Below are positions 10,672-21,086 of a DNA stretch of 64,000 bases, piece by piece. Position 1 is the stretch's first letter. The number at the start of each line of letters is the position of its first letter. Source of the DNA: Gigaspora margarita (Eukaryota > Glomeromycota > Glomeromycetes > Diversisporales > Gigasporaceae); assembly GCA_009809945.1 (NCBI GenBank), contig WTPW01000700.1:1-64000 (forward strand), read 5' to 3'. The position numbers and the translations under genes were made by a program. A model generated the notes under the pieces. It was given only the letters and a program-made list of their open reading frames with translations. It made no database searches and was not told the DNA's origin.

Positions 10672-11016
10672 ATAGAGTATATATAAATCATTTATCATAT
10701 GATATGCATTGCAATTTTTTTTGTGTAACTGATTATATAGTAAACACAATTCTGATTGGGTAATTATCTAATTTAGAAATATTTTTACTATTCATTTTCT
10801 TGTATAACCTAGCAAATTTGAAGCCATTTAGCAAATTTAACTATATAAAGAAGATTTTACTACTATAAATAGAAGGTTTAATCTGTATATTACCAAACTT
10901 TATTAAAGATTGACTATGGTTTTAAAAACTTTTATTAGTGGCATATTTCAAATTTTGCATAAAATCCCAATGTACCACCAAAATCATATGATAAATAATC
11001 TATATACACTCTACTT
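10672..11016. mobile_element. MITE-like element with ~33 bp inverted ends
   Basis: ATAGAGTATATATAAATCAT followed by TTATCATATGAT at the left end recurs in reverse complement at 10983-11016 with a few mismatches. The interior of ~270 bp is AT-rich and non-coding. Related single ends (GGGTAGAGTATATATAGATC at about 29748, and a weaker match near 17205) suggest a small family. Target duplication unresolved. Confidence 0.5.
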
Positions 11017-11194
11017 TTAAATTATTGTACTAAAATATTTAATAAATATAAAAATTTTTAAAGAAACTCTTTTTGGTTCTGCTCTGGAACCCTATAGCAA
11101 CAAAATTTTTAGTCAAAATCCTATAGTCTTCTTTTATAACAAACACAGGGCAAAAGCCTTTCGACTCAAGAAACGTAAACTTTTTGCAATAGAT

Positions 11195-12770
11195 ATGGGT
11201 AAACAGCTGAACAAAAAGGCCAAACTTTCCAACACAATAGGAAAGAAAAATGAAAAAAATTTTAACTTTACAAAGAGCAGACAAATCAAAAAAACCTCTG
11301 GCTCAAAAAAAAACTCAAGTTCAAATACTTTCAAAATCTTGGAACTAGAAAACTAGGAGAAATCAGAAACCACAGAGGGCCCATCAAGCTGGGCAATGCA
11401 AACAGAACAAGAATTTGAAAACAGGAATGCTTTAACACTCAAAGAAAATACTGAAAACACTGCTTTAGCGAACTCAAGCTTGGACAATAACCATGCCCTA
11501 GGAACTGAAAGCCTTGAAATTTCAAACTCCAACAATGCTACAACTAGTGGAAAAGCCCAAACTGAAAAGGTACTAAAAAACGAAAACAACATCAAAGATG
11601 CCTCTGAAACTACCAAAGGAAACAGTCTAAACAGCACACATAATCCACCAACAGATATAAATCATATGAATAAGGTAAACAATGAGTTGGCAGAAGAATG
11701 CATGTATCAAATAGATGATGTCAACAATGATAATCACGTGTCTCACATGGGAAACAACCCTTAGATATACATGTGCATCTAGTTGATAAGGATCTAATTG
11801 CATCAGATGGGAATACAGAAGATATAGCTTGACCACCTCTATTACTCGCTACATCTTTCTACAGAGAACATAAACCAAAACAGTGATCAGATCTCTTTAC
11901 CAAATTTAAGGGTGGTAAAGCAAGCTTTACAAACACAATACCCAAACATAAAATCCAATCTAAGAATGATAATGTACTTATTATCGACATACAGAATCTG
12001 AACAACATTTCCACTAACAACATAATTGCAATACTGGCTCTCAAGTTAAATGGTGACTTGATAGTAGCCAAAACTCACTCAGTAAAAGGAAAAAGAAACT
12101 CTCTTGAGCTAATCTTTAAAAACAAAGAGAGAACACAACACTAAGCCTCTGCTGGAATTACCATCTTTCAGCGTACCTTCTTTAGTTACATTCCAATAAA
12201 TCTCAGTTGTTTCTTTCTTATAGTAAAGCTCAAAAACATATCGATGGTGACATAGAGCATACCACAAACTTAATTTTGGAAGCATTTCAAGATGTTGGCT
12301 AGATTGCTACAATTAAACCCCTTCTATATAAAGGTACCAAAATCTGTTTAGATCAATGGCTAATCATCTTTGAAATAACAGACAATTCCGACTTACACTC
12401 TAGAATTCCCAGAAGCACTCACGTTGGGACCACAAAGCAACAACAGAGTGGAAGGAAGCCCCTAAAGTTTACTATTATTGTGAAAAAGAAGAGCACATCA
12501 AAAAAGAGTATAAAGAGTATGGGAACTTAAGGCCTCAATTGAAGCAAGATGCATCTTGAGAACAGCTAAACTACAAAAAGAAAATATAGTATCTGTTATA
12601 ACATCTACCTCCTCTTGAACTTAGAAAAGGCTTCATCTATTGAATTGGAAATTTTGTCAAACATAGATGGGTATGAGGAAGCTATTAAAAAATATCTGCA
12701 AGTAGGACAACATTATAGGGCTCTCAGAAATACTCTCCATGGTACTTCTGTTACAAGCAACCAACACTAA
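11195..12770 (+). pseudogene. LINE-C ORF1 remnant
   Basis: The start is inferred at ATG 11195 because C2 has the same MGKQ.NKKAKLSN beginning at 45866. The ORF is broken by an early TAG (about 11354) and many frameshifts. The longest open piece is 11396-11764 (TEQEFENRNALTLKENTENT region). Farther on, a decayed zinc knuckle is visible at about 12470-12515. The end is fixed by the TAA at 12768-12770 (residues TSNQH before the stop), the same as in C2. Confidence 0.7.
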
Positions 12771-12789
12771 GTTTTTCCTTTCTTAGTGT
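12764..12789 (+). promoter_or_regulatory. Hairpin on the ORF1 stop codon (C1)
   Basis: ACACTAAG at 12764-12771 pairs with CTTAGTGT at 12782-12789 (8 of 8 positions, 10-base loop). The stop TAA lies inside the left arm. C2 keeps the same stem with a different loop, although the copies are otherwise strongly diverged. Confidence 0.6.
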
Positions 12790-12813
12790 AGCTAAACTCT
12801 TATATTTTTTCTC

Positions 12814-13072
12814 ATGTTCAAAATCACTACACCCAATGTAAAAGGTCTAAACAACAGACCTAAAGTACAAAAGACACTCACACTTCTCAAATCATTTAAT
12901 TCAGAAAACTTACCTTAAGAACGTTTCAACAAGGAACTTTCTAGCACAACAGTTCTCAAAAACAGCAATACTAGCAGGAAAAAAATATAGAACTCACCAA
13001 AATTAAGAAATCTCAAAATGGTTGTATCATCATTGACTATATGATATTCTTGATCTTTGTGGCAGAACTCCA
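12814..13072 (+). pseudogene. LINE-C ORF2 N-terminal remnant
   Basis: ATG 12814 begins MFKITT and continues VKGLNN, matching the start of C2 ORF2 at 47719. The FLQET-like part is degraded and a deletion joins it to a stretch resembling the later IDYIF motif of the endonuclease. No reverse transcriptase part is present. Confidence 0.6.
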
Positions 13073-13075
13073 CCT

Positions 13076-13327
13076 CTATACCCTTCCGTCTGCAGATTTT
13101 ACAATGTTTTTGAGCTTTATGTTTTTGTTCCCTGCAAGTATGGCGCATCTATTTGTCCAGACTGAGTTGTAACCCCATTGGAATTTAATTTGATCTATTG
13201 AGTTTTCATTGTTCAAGTTGGTTTCTTGCAATACGGTAATATCTAGTCTATATGATTTCAATAATGTTATGCTGTTTAACCCTTTCATGTTTAATGAAGC
13301 TATTTTTATATTTATGTCATGAGGCAT
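13076..13327 (-). pseudogene. LINE-B ORF2 N-terminal fragment (B1)
   Basis: The start MPHDINIKIASLNMKGLN at 13327 matches B2 (50282). The fragment keeps the LQETN endonuclease motif and QWGYNSVWTN, then stops matching at about 13076. Relative to B2 a small deletion removes the NRGKQTNT stretch. It shows the expected frame at the site where B2 has its single frameshift. Confidence 0.75.
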
Positions 13328-13348
13328 ATTATGTGATAGGTTAGATAG

Positions 13349-13365
13349 CCCAATTAATGTTTGGG
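13349..13365 (-). promoter_or_regulatory. Hairpin on the ORF1 stop codon (B1)
   Basis: CCCAA at 13349-13353 pairs with TTGGG at 13361-13365 around a 7-base loop that contains the ORF1 stop (minus-strand TAA). In B2 the equivalent hairpin has a different sequence and a shorter loop. Confidence 0.5.
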
Positions 13366-14877
13366 GTCGACTCCTTCCCCCTTACTGGTATAAGGGGCGG
13401 GTCTCGAGTTTTCCTTTTTATCCAACTTGCTAATGGTCGATTTCCTTTTTTTGTTTTTGTGATGTTGCACTAAGGTGAAAGCAATTGTCTCCTTTGCCCC
13501 ACCCCTTGGGGGATTACATCAGGTACCGTGTCAGCCTGCAATGGATCATTTGCAGCAGGGGGTCTACTGCAGGTCTCGCATTGTCATACAAAGTTGATAG
13601 CTCGTCTACCGGGCCCATAATAGGGCGTTGGGGTGTAACAAGTTCCTTTATATCATTTAATTCTTCAGTAGAGATATTGGAGGTTTCATCTAATTGCATT
13701 TCATTATTTTCTTCTTTACTCTCATTCTGGTCAGAGTAGGATTCCGTGGTGTCAGGGATTTCCATAGGGTCCTCCGCGGGGGGGCGATCCTTCTGCTCCT
13801 CATTTTCCCTAGGTGATTCAAGAGAGGATATGTTCTATTCTCTTCTGGCTCTCTCTCTGTTTTCAATTGAAGTCCTGAGCTGTTGACAATTCTTTTTGAT
13901 GTGTCCTTCTTCTTCGCAGAAGTAGCATACTTTAGGTGCTGATCTTCATTCTGTGGTAATTTTATTATCCCAGATGTGTGTGAATCTGGGAATTCTTTCC
14001 TCTAAAGAAGAGTCGTCGGTGGTGTCAAAGACAACTATTCATTGGTCAGATAGATATGGTGTGCCCTCAATCAATAAAGGTCTGATTGATGATACATTGC
14101 CTATATTCTCAAATGCATTACGTAGTGCATCAGAGGTCTTCAAGTGGGACATTTCTGCATTTTATTGAGTGATATGATTTTCTAGCATCAGTAGGGATGT
14201 ATCCAAAATAGGTCCTTCCCTTGATCATTAAGCCCTTTGCAGCATATTTTTAAAAGTGATTTTGATGTGTGAACGTTTGCCTTTGTTGAAATGTTGTTTT
14301 GCTGCATTAATATCATAGCTAGCTGTTTTGAAAAGATCTTCCATAATTTCGTTAAAAGAGCATTGTAAGCTGCTAGTTGCAATAATTAGAGCATTGTCAT
14401 TTTTGGTTTTGATCATGCTACGGGGCGAGTAGGTAGAGAAGATGGTTCTTTCTCTCTTCAATTTAGGGAATAATGAGGTCCAAGTTCTTTTTGAAACTGC
14501 AAATTGATCATTTTTTGGTGTATGGGTTCCCTGTTGTTGTTCATTTCTGCTGTGTTCTATATTTGTATTTGTTCTTTTGTCTATGTTGAATAGTACATCT
14601 ATGTCTTCGTCATTAATAAAATCCTCATTGTCTAGTTTGTTTTCATTTTTAGGTTCCGTTGTGGTGGCTTTGTCTGTATTTATCGAGTTTGTCAGTTAAG
14701 TTTTGGGGTAGTGGTTGTTGCTGTTTCGTTAGACATGTAGTTTTGTTCATTAGACGTGTAGTTTTGTTGTGTTGTATCATTTTGTATCTTTTCTGTGTTG
14801 TTGTCTTGTAAACACGGTCTATTTTCCTTGTTTTCATTTTCTAAGAAAACTGTTAGTTTGTTTTTCTTCAGTTCCAT
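13354..14877 (-). pseudogene. LINE-B ORF1 (B1), degenerate
   Basis: The start is ATG at 14877 (MELKKNK), aligned with LEHKKNK in B2, where the ATG has become TTG. The middle keeps the family signature around TYSPRSMIKTKNDNALIIATS and NEIMEDLFKTASYDINAAKQHFN (about 14461-14250). A zinc-knuckle region is readable near 13880-13935 with the cysteines and histidine recognisable across frames. The C-terminal part keeps VDELSTLYDN. The TAA at 13356-13354 ends the frame after PKH, as TAG does in B2. Many frameshifts and stops are present. Confidence 0.75.
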
Positions 14878-15035
14878 ATTTTGCAGATTATTTATAGTTT
14901 TGAATGCTTTGCCCCTCTACCTTGGTTATTTGTGTTCTCTTCTTGTGTGCTTCGCAGAGTTATTTTGTTTTTTTGAATTTACTCTGCTCCATCAGTCGTG
15001 TTCAGGAGAGAGTATGTGCAGATCTTCCTGATACT

Positions 15036-15110
15036 TCTTTTTTTTTTTATGTTTCCTACTGGGAAAATTCCCAGGGTGGCGTGTGGCCTCTTTATTAATA
15101 ATATTTATTC
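15036..15110 (-). mobile_element. LINE-D-type 3' tail fragment
   Basis: On the minus strand this reads AATAAAGAGGCCACACGCC, then a perfect hairpin CTGGGAA..TTCCCAG, then a poly(A) run. It matches the 3' end of the LINE-D copy at about 16014-16070. Only the last ~70 bases are present. It could be a severely 5'-truncated LINE, or the tail of a SINE that uses this family. Confidence 0.65.
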
Positions 15111-15435
15111 ATACAAAATTATACTATGTGTTTGAATTTATTAAACACTTTTTTGAAACACTTAGCTAAACTTGGCTTAAGTATTCTAATGTCCGCCTTT
15201 AATCGAATTTCCACTTTTCTGTTAAAAATCTGTTAATCGTTATATATCGTTTCAAATAATTCCGATTATAATCGATTTATAGATAAATAACGATTTAATA
15301 TAAAAATTTGATATATATCAATTTTTATCCAATTAATCGATATATAACGATATTTTATAATCGATATAAAACAATTAAGTGTCATATATCGATTAATATC
15401 TATATATAAAATTTGCGGATGGTTATCATTAACAT
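15111..15435. repeat. AT-rich stretch with repeated TATCGATTAA-like palindromes
   Basis: Motifs such as TAATCGATATA, CGATTTATA and TTATATATCG recur many times at 15190-15410. The same style of sequence surrounds SINE S3 at 33880-33990 and 34690-34745. No gene is visible. It may be part of a larger decayed repeat. Confidence 0.4.
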
Positions 15436-16078
15436 TTTAAGGGATAAAACATTTAAAATAGAAGCTGTGATGGAAGATGAAAATCAAAGGAAATATAATT
15501 GGTTAAACATAGATAAGATTGAGAATAAAAAGAAAATGACATATTGGCGTGAGCCCTACCCCTGGGGTACAGGCTGAAGCATGTTGGACCAGGAATCTCA
15601 GGTAATTGCCTCTGGTGCCCCGGGGAGCAACAAACAAGAGAGCACTTCATCATTGGATGTGAAATAAGTAAGGATATATGGAAAAAAGGGCTTAGCCACC
15701 TTTGTAGTGAAGAGGCAAGGACTTCACCAGCCACCCTCGAGGAAATATATCAAGAACTACCCATAGGGAACCCAAACGGATGGCATGCCAAGATGTGGCT
15801 AAACATGAATATTGTATATGAACTCTGGTGCAATTATACATACAGCTGGCAGATGGGGAAAGGATTTGTCAGATAAAAATATAATAGTAAGGAAAGCGGA
15901 AATTCGAATAAAAGCAGACATTAGAATACTTAAAGCTAGTTTAGATAAGTGTTCAAAAAAAGTAATCAATAGATTTAGATATATAGTATAATCATGTATG
16001 AATAGATTCTATTAATAAAAGAGGCCATACGCCATCACTGGGAATTTTCCAGAAGGAAAACGTAAAAAAAAAATATAT
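15436..16078 (+). mobile_element. LINE-D 3' end, ORF2 C-terminus and tail
   Basis: This fragment encodes, with interruptions, the end of an ORF2 clearly different from families A-C. NCLWCPGEQQTREHFIIGC gives the zinc motif (C-x2-C...H-x4-C) at about 15606-15663, followed by SKDIWK and YELWCNYTYSW near 15817-15850. There is an in-frame TGA near 15573. The 3' untranslated part carries ATAAAAGAGGCCATACGCC, a CTGG...CCAG hairpin and a poly(A) at about 16065-16075. The 5' limit near 15436 is approximate. No reverse transcriptase core is present. Confidence 0.75.
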
Positions 16079-17110
16079 AATATATAATCTTTGTATTAGA
16101 TATTTGAAGTTTTGCCAGGCTTTAGATACTTTATAGTTCTTTTCTTGATCTATTCTTCTATAATACATATTCTTTTTTCTAATGTGATTTTAGTAGCCAA
16201 ATTGGTATACACCTTTTTGTTATAAACTAGCTTATCTTAATTTAACTCTATTTTGTAGTATCATTGAAAGCTAACTACTTCTTTACTTAGATTTTGCCAA
16301 GCTAGTTTAATATTCTTGCTATGTCTTTAGGATTTTTATACCATATCAGATTTATCATAAATTTGCACTATCTATTATTAGTTTGTATTTCTTTATATAA
16401 TACATGAATGCTTTACTAGCTTCTATTAACTCGATATAATTTGGGCTATAGTCTTATGAAATAATTTTGTATTGTAGTTGATTAATAATAGATAGTTACC
16501 ATAATACAGATATAATTTTTTTGAGAATATTTTTGATAAAATTAGAACTCTATACTTTTTGTTACAAATTGCTTAAAGAGTAATAACAATTCAACTATAC
16601 TATATTATTATATTTATAATTGTCTATTATTATTATTTTTTATTATATTTATTATATTCAAAGTATTTATTTTGAAACTTAGAAGGCTTTATTTAAGATA
16701 TTAGAGCTATTAGGAGTTCATATAGGGATTATTAGTATTCGTTATATTAATGAGAGTACAACTAGCTATTTTACAACTTTTGATTGTTTATTTAAGTTGC
16801 TACTCAAAGGTTCTATACTAGCTATCATATCTGCAACTTATATATTAGTATTGCTACTAATATATTTTGTATTACCAGAATATAGAGTTCTAAATTTTTA
16901 TTTTATATTCTTAAAATGCAATTCAAGTAGCAGTACTTCTCTGATAGAATTTTTTCAAAGTTTCTTATTTATATCCTAGTCACTTTATCTTTAATAAAAA
17001 ACTTAATAAAGTAGTACCTGTCCTATCTAGATATTTATTTATACTTTGGTACTTGCACATTCACTATGCCTTATATCGTAAATGGCTATATAAAAGACCT
17101 CTATGATAGT
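16079..17110. repeat. Decayed repeat, related to 27240-27570; no gene called
   Basis: AT-rich sequence with blocks shared with 27240-27570: TTTGCACTAT..TATTA, TTTGTATT.CTTTATATAAT, ACATGAATGCT.A.TTAGCTT and AATTTTTTTGAGAATA-like segments in the same order. Reading the minus strand gives short decayed frames, so this may be an old transposase or polyprotein remnant, but I cannot name it. A 60-codon hydrophobic ORF at 16797-16979 has no supporting motif. Confidence 0.35.
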
Positions 17111-17717
17111 AGACCTACCATGTATTATCCCCGGGTCTACTATATAGATTGAGATTTTTGTAAAGATAAAAGATCCGGGTATACTATAGAATTTAAGGGT
17201 AGGGGATATGTCGATCATTTTTCATATGATCTTAGTGTCACAACGTGATTTTTACAAAAAATAGAAATATGCTACTAATAAAACTTTTTACTATTACAAT
17301 TAATNTTTATNANATTTTTNTAGTAAATAGATTAGATTATGCTNTTTATAGTAGTAAAAATTTTAACAAATAAAATATTTAAAAAAAATATACTTGTATA
17401 TATTGTAAAGTTTCCGGGGAGCCTCTAAATTTTCCGGGGTTACACAAGATTATTAATTAAATATCATATGATCATCATATGACAAAATAATATCTAACCT
17501 TTAAATACATGTATCTCGATAAATATCTACNCAATTTTNANGATTNTACTANCATTANAATCAGAAAAACCTATTCTACAAATTTTAATTAATTTTTAAA
17601 ACCAGTTTATATAATAAAATATTTTTTAATATTCAAAAGAAAAAATAGTGATACAAACTTAAAATGATAAAAGACCCAGGTATACTATAGGATAAACATT
17701 GAAAATAAAATATAAGG
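17111..17717. repeat. Short repeats around TAGACC..GGGTCTACTAT motifs; Ns
   Basis: ATAGTAGACC and GGGTCTACTATA at 17107-17145, GATAAAAGATCCGGGTATAC at about 17166-17185 and GATAAAAGACCCAGGTATAC at about 17663-17682 are related to each other and to 25510-25585 on the far side of LINE-A copy A4. The interval may therefore be one repeat region split by A4. Isolated Ns fall at 17305-17345 and 17531-17560. No coding sequence is visible. Confidence 0.35.
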
Positions 17718-18634
17718 GATCGATGCACACTTTCTCCTGGCCACATAAAGTTAGGAGGAGTTTTTTTCACTTTAGTAAAATATAGACCCAGACCACGTCA
17801 GAACAGTTAGCACAGACATACAAGGTAGGGGCCTGTCCCCAGACAAGCAGGAAACACAAAGTTGAAGGTCCCAAAGAAGGAGACTCGTGCGAAAAAATGA
17901 CGAAAAAAGCCAAACTCGAAACACAACAGGACACATTAAATGAAGAAAACAAAGAGAACGCGGCTTACTTGCCGCCTTTACTAGAACAAACAGAAAACTT
18001 GGCCTCCATTGAGACAAAGGAAAAACATAATATCATGAATACAAATATCGAAAAATGTAACTGGGATGATATGATAGAAGAAGAAACTGAAAACTTCAAA
18101 GATATAACGAACACAGTGAACCCTTGGGTTGATGCCAATTAAAACGAGACAATAGTAGAAAAACATGACATGGTAGAAGAAACTAAATCTGATAATTTAC
18201 AAGACGGAAAACCAGAAGGTCTAAAAGGTCTCCTGGATGATTGTTTTTTTGAACATATAGAAGACATGTTGGACCTTTTGGACCACGAACCGTATGAGCA
18301 ACCTACAAGTAGCTGGGACAAAAGTAACATGAGACAAAATTTATCAAGCCCACCGAAGGAAAAAACTTGGTCCTCCCTTTTCCCCAAGCTAAAGAGGGGC
18401 AGGTTTACTTACACCTCCTTCTCTCCCTGTAAGCTGATCAAATCAAAAAATGAAAACGCACTGATCATAGATATTAGCAGGATTCAATCCTCATTCAATG
18501 TTTTAACACTGTGAAATATGATATTTGCACCGCTAAACAACATTATTCAAGGGACCGTAGAACCCACCTAGAGGTTGTCTTCAAAGACAAGGAAACACTT
18601 AAGCAATATGCAGCAAAGGGCATAGAAATTATGA

Positions 18635-19066
18635 CATATGGGCCGATTTTTGGAATTTATAAGTAGAGTGTATTTTTTTAAAATTTAAAGCTAAATAACA
18701 TCTGATCTACTGGTCCGTTTTAAATTTTTTACTACCAAAATGTTCATCTCTTTGAGACGATTCCAACGAGCCCAAAATCATTAATGCGCTGTCAAATAGT
18801 GACGCACCTAGAGGGTGGGGTTGATTGGTTAGACATAGGTCTAACCAATCAACCCCACCCTCTAGGTGCGTCAGTATTTGACAGCGCATTATCTCACGAT
18901 CCTGTTATTGGATTTTAATGATTTTGGGCTCGTTGGAATCGTCTCAAAGAGACGAACATTTTGGTAGTAAAATCATTTAAAACGGGCCAGTAGATCAGAC
19001 GTTATTTAGCTTTAAAGTTTTAAAAAAATACACTCTACTTATAAATTCCAAAAATCGGCCCATATG
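18635..19066. mobile_element. Palindromic MITE inside LINE-A ORF1
   Basis: Both ends carry CATATGGGCCGATTTTTGGA in inverted orientation, and the similarity extends inward along almost the whole 432 bp, meeting at a hairpin around TAGACATAGGTCTA (18829-18842). It interrupts the LINE ORF exactly between EIM and KRTYHG. The target duplication is ambiguous, because the flanking ATG/A and the CATATG end overlap; TA, A or none fit. It has no coding capacity. Confidence 0.75.
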
Positions 19067-19518
19067 AAAAGGACATATCACGGTCATATCCCAGTAGATG
19101 CTCAGAAAACCTTTTTGTCAATCAAATGCAGAAACGTGCCCCTCGGCAACAAAAATAAGGTGTCGGATGCTCTAGTCGATGCCTTCTCTAACATAGGAAA
19201 AATAGCCGCTATCAAGCTGCTACTAATCGAAGGAACTCCCTATGTCTCAGATCAATGGATCATAACCTTTGAGACAACCGACGACGCGGACCTGGAGGAA
19301 AGAATCTCTAGGTTCACGCACGTATGGGACAACAAGGTTACTGTGGAATGGAGGTCGGCAGCTAAAGTCTGCTACTTTTGTGAAGCTACAGGACACATTA
19401 AGAAAGACTGTCAGCAATTCCATGAGTCAGTGGCTCTTAGAAGGGAATTCTATAGGTGTACATCAAATGAGAAAACTGAGGACACTCCAGAACTAGAATG
19501 GGGCACTACCCCTGAGCA

Positions 19519-19791
19519 GTGTTGTATGTTTTGGCTGTCCACAGCCTTTTTTGGCTTGTTCATGTCCAAAATTGTCCAAACGTCCAAGATTGTCCAAAGC
19601 TTGCCCAGGCTTTAATAATTAATAAATCTATCTAAAAAATATATAACTATATATTTTTTTAGGTGCTGAATACATTCCAGTTAAAATTAAAATAGATTAT
19701 CATAATAAAATTTTAAGTAATTTTACTTTATTTAATTGTCCAAAATTGTCCAAAATTGTCCAAATCAATGTCCAAAGCTGTTCCGTGACGA
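19519..19791. mobile_element. 273 bp insertion with TGTCCAAA repeats and a 15 bp duplication
   Basis: CACTACCCCTGAGCA at 19504-19518 recurs with one mismatch at 19792-19806, so the intervening 273 bp are an insertion into LINE-A ORF1. The insert carries repeated TGTCCAAAATTGTCC units near both ends, in the same orientation, and no coding sequence. The long duplication suggests retroposition, but there is no poly(A) tail. Unclassified. Confidence 0.55.
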
Positions 19792-20270
19792 CACTGCCCC
19801 TGAGCAAACAGACATGCAAATGGACGTGGAACCACAAGAAGAACAAGGAAAACCTGATGAAATGGTAGAGGAAAAGGAAACAGCCCTCAAGGAGGAAGCT
19901 GCCACTACCCCAACTGCTGAAGGTTCACCCACGGGGGAAGAAAATATTCACACCATAGAGCCAGCTGCCCCACCTGTTCCCACGGCCTTACCAAAAGAGG
20001 AATCGACACAAATGGTCGCTGAACCAATTAAGGATGAACTTGCTACAGCATACAGAGAATCAAAAGAACAAAAGATTCTGCATTCAATTCCTGTAGAAAG
20101 GGATACCAGAATTGAGGAAATACAAACAAACATGTTCTCTCAGGTGACAAAGATGGAACAAAATGAATTTACAGTAGTGACGTATAAAAAACCAAAATCT
20201 AGAAAGGCAGGGTCATCGATTAAACAGGAAGACAAAAGGATAGTCCCTTATACAAACAATAAGGGAAAGA

Positions 20271-20293
20271 ACCAATCAAATCATTAGATTGGT
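20271..20293 (+). promoter_or_regulatory. Hairpin on the ORF1 stop codon (A4)
   Basis: ACCAATC at 20271-20277 pairs with GATTGGT at 20287-20293 around a 9-base loop whose sequence differs from A2. The ORF1 stop TAG is at 20285-20287 and the ORF2 ATG at 20318. Confidence 0.6.
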
Positions 20294-20353
20294 AACACAA
20301 ACCCTTTATTATAATAATGCCTCCACAAACAATATTAAAAATAGCAACATTGA

Positions 20354-21086
20354 GACCTGCGGGCCGATAGCGTAGGTGGTTACGTTCCCAGGTCCCCAAA
20401 CGCAAGGTCGCCGGTTCAAGCCCCACTAGGAACAATAATTCTACACGGAGTCACGAGACGGACGGGCTGAGCCAGGGTGCTAGGACCACGTGCGGGTTTA
20501 TAACCACATTTGGCCGCTTTATGAAATATGACATATGACAACAGGACCCCTAGTGAAGATCTGGACAAATAAGGACTAGTCCCAGTTAAAATCCTCTGGT
20601 ATAAATAAGGTCAACCAGATCTACCCGAAAATGGAAGGATGATCCTCCCAGAATGAATTGGATGGGACATTGAGTAGTACCAGAGGTGTCCCCTTTCCAC
20701 CTCTAACAAAAGAAGGTTCTAGAAGAAACAGGACGGGTCGATTGAAGCGCCGTTGCTGGGTACTCAGGTTGGGTGCGAACATTTGCGAGATTCCGGTTGT
20801 GAAAAAATCCCCAGTAGCGCATAAAAAGGGTCAAAAACTGGTTGGGTTCGTGATATGGCTTAGTATCGATTTAGCCACGATAGAACATAGACATAGGTAA
20901 AAAACAAGGAATGCTTAGCACCGATTAGCCACGGTGGATATAGTACTAGTTAAATAGGAAATGTAATAACAAAAATGTAGGGGGCCCGGGTTGTCGGGTT
21001 CTCATGACCAAAAATAAAAAGACCTTAATAAAAGATGCGCCAACTGCGCCCGCCCGAACTTGAGATNGGTGGTTAAAATAAAAAAA
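20354..21086 (+). mobile_element. tRNA-derived SINE copy S1, LINE-A-type tail
   Basis: The 733 bp insert is flanked by ATAGCAACATTGA (20341-20353) and ATAGCAATATTGA (21087-21099). The head has a pol III A-box-like TAGCGTAGGTGG at 20368-20379 and a B-box-like GGTTCAAGCCC at 20413-20423. The body is non-coding. The tail reads CCTTAATAAAAGATGCGCC, ACTGCGCCCGCCC, GGTGGTTAAAAT and A-rich sequence, similar to the LINE-A 3' end. It sits inside ORF2 of A4. Confidence 0.92.

Larger units (their letters stand above)
11066..13072 (+). mobile_element. LINE-C copy C1, 5' part, heavily decayed
   Basis: The start matches C2 at 45726: AACTCTTT, then a short GGTTC...GAACC hairpin and TATAGCAACAAA. ORF1 and the first ~250 bases of ORF2 follow. 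Near 13010-13050 the sequence jumps from an early endonuclease region to a decayed IDYI-like motif, so an internal deletion is likely. At about 13072 the element abuts a truncated minus-strand LINE-B. The 3' half is absent. Confidence 0.75.
13073..15024 (-). mobile_element. LINE-B copy B1, 5' part
   Basis: On the minus strand the element begins at 15024 with GATCTGCACATACTCTCTCC, contains all of ORF1 and ends in ORF2 about 250 bases after its start (near 13076). It is the closest relative of B2 in the window. The loss of the 3' part at the junction with C1 is unlike normal LINE truncation, which removes the 5' end, so a later deletion or recombination between two LINEs is likely. Confidence 0.8.
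17897..20287 (+). pseudogene. LINE-A ORF1 (A4), split by two insertions
   Basis: The start is ATG 17897 (MTKKAKLET), shared in position with A7. The frame is open to a TAA at 18140, then continues 18170-18514 with SLFPKLKRGRFTYTSFSPCK. It is interrupted by the MITE at 18635-19066, which falls inside the EIMKRTYHG motif. After the MITE, 19064-19500 encodes the second half of the globular part and the knuckle CYFCEATGHIKKDC. A second insertion follows (19519-19791) and the tail 19800-20287 ends KGKNQSNH with TAG at 20285-20287. A small deletion near 18500 removes part of the SFNEIMESLF motif. Confidence 0.85.

Noticed and set aside
16797..16979. 60-codon hydrophobic frame
   Set aside because: Very AT-rich, no start context or relative; hydrophobicity is expected from T-rich codons.
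20354..20430. Possible functional tRNA gene at SINE heads
   Set aside because: A and B boxes are present, but no full cloverleaf with a paired acceptor stem is visible, and the same head begins long SINE copies with target duplications.
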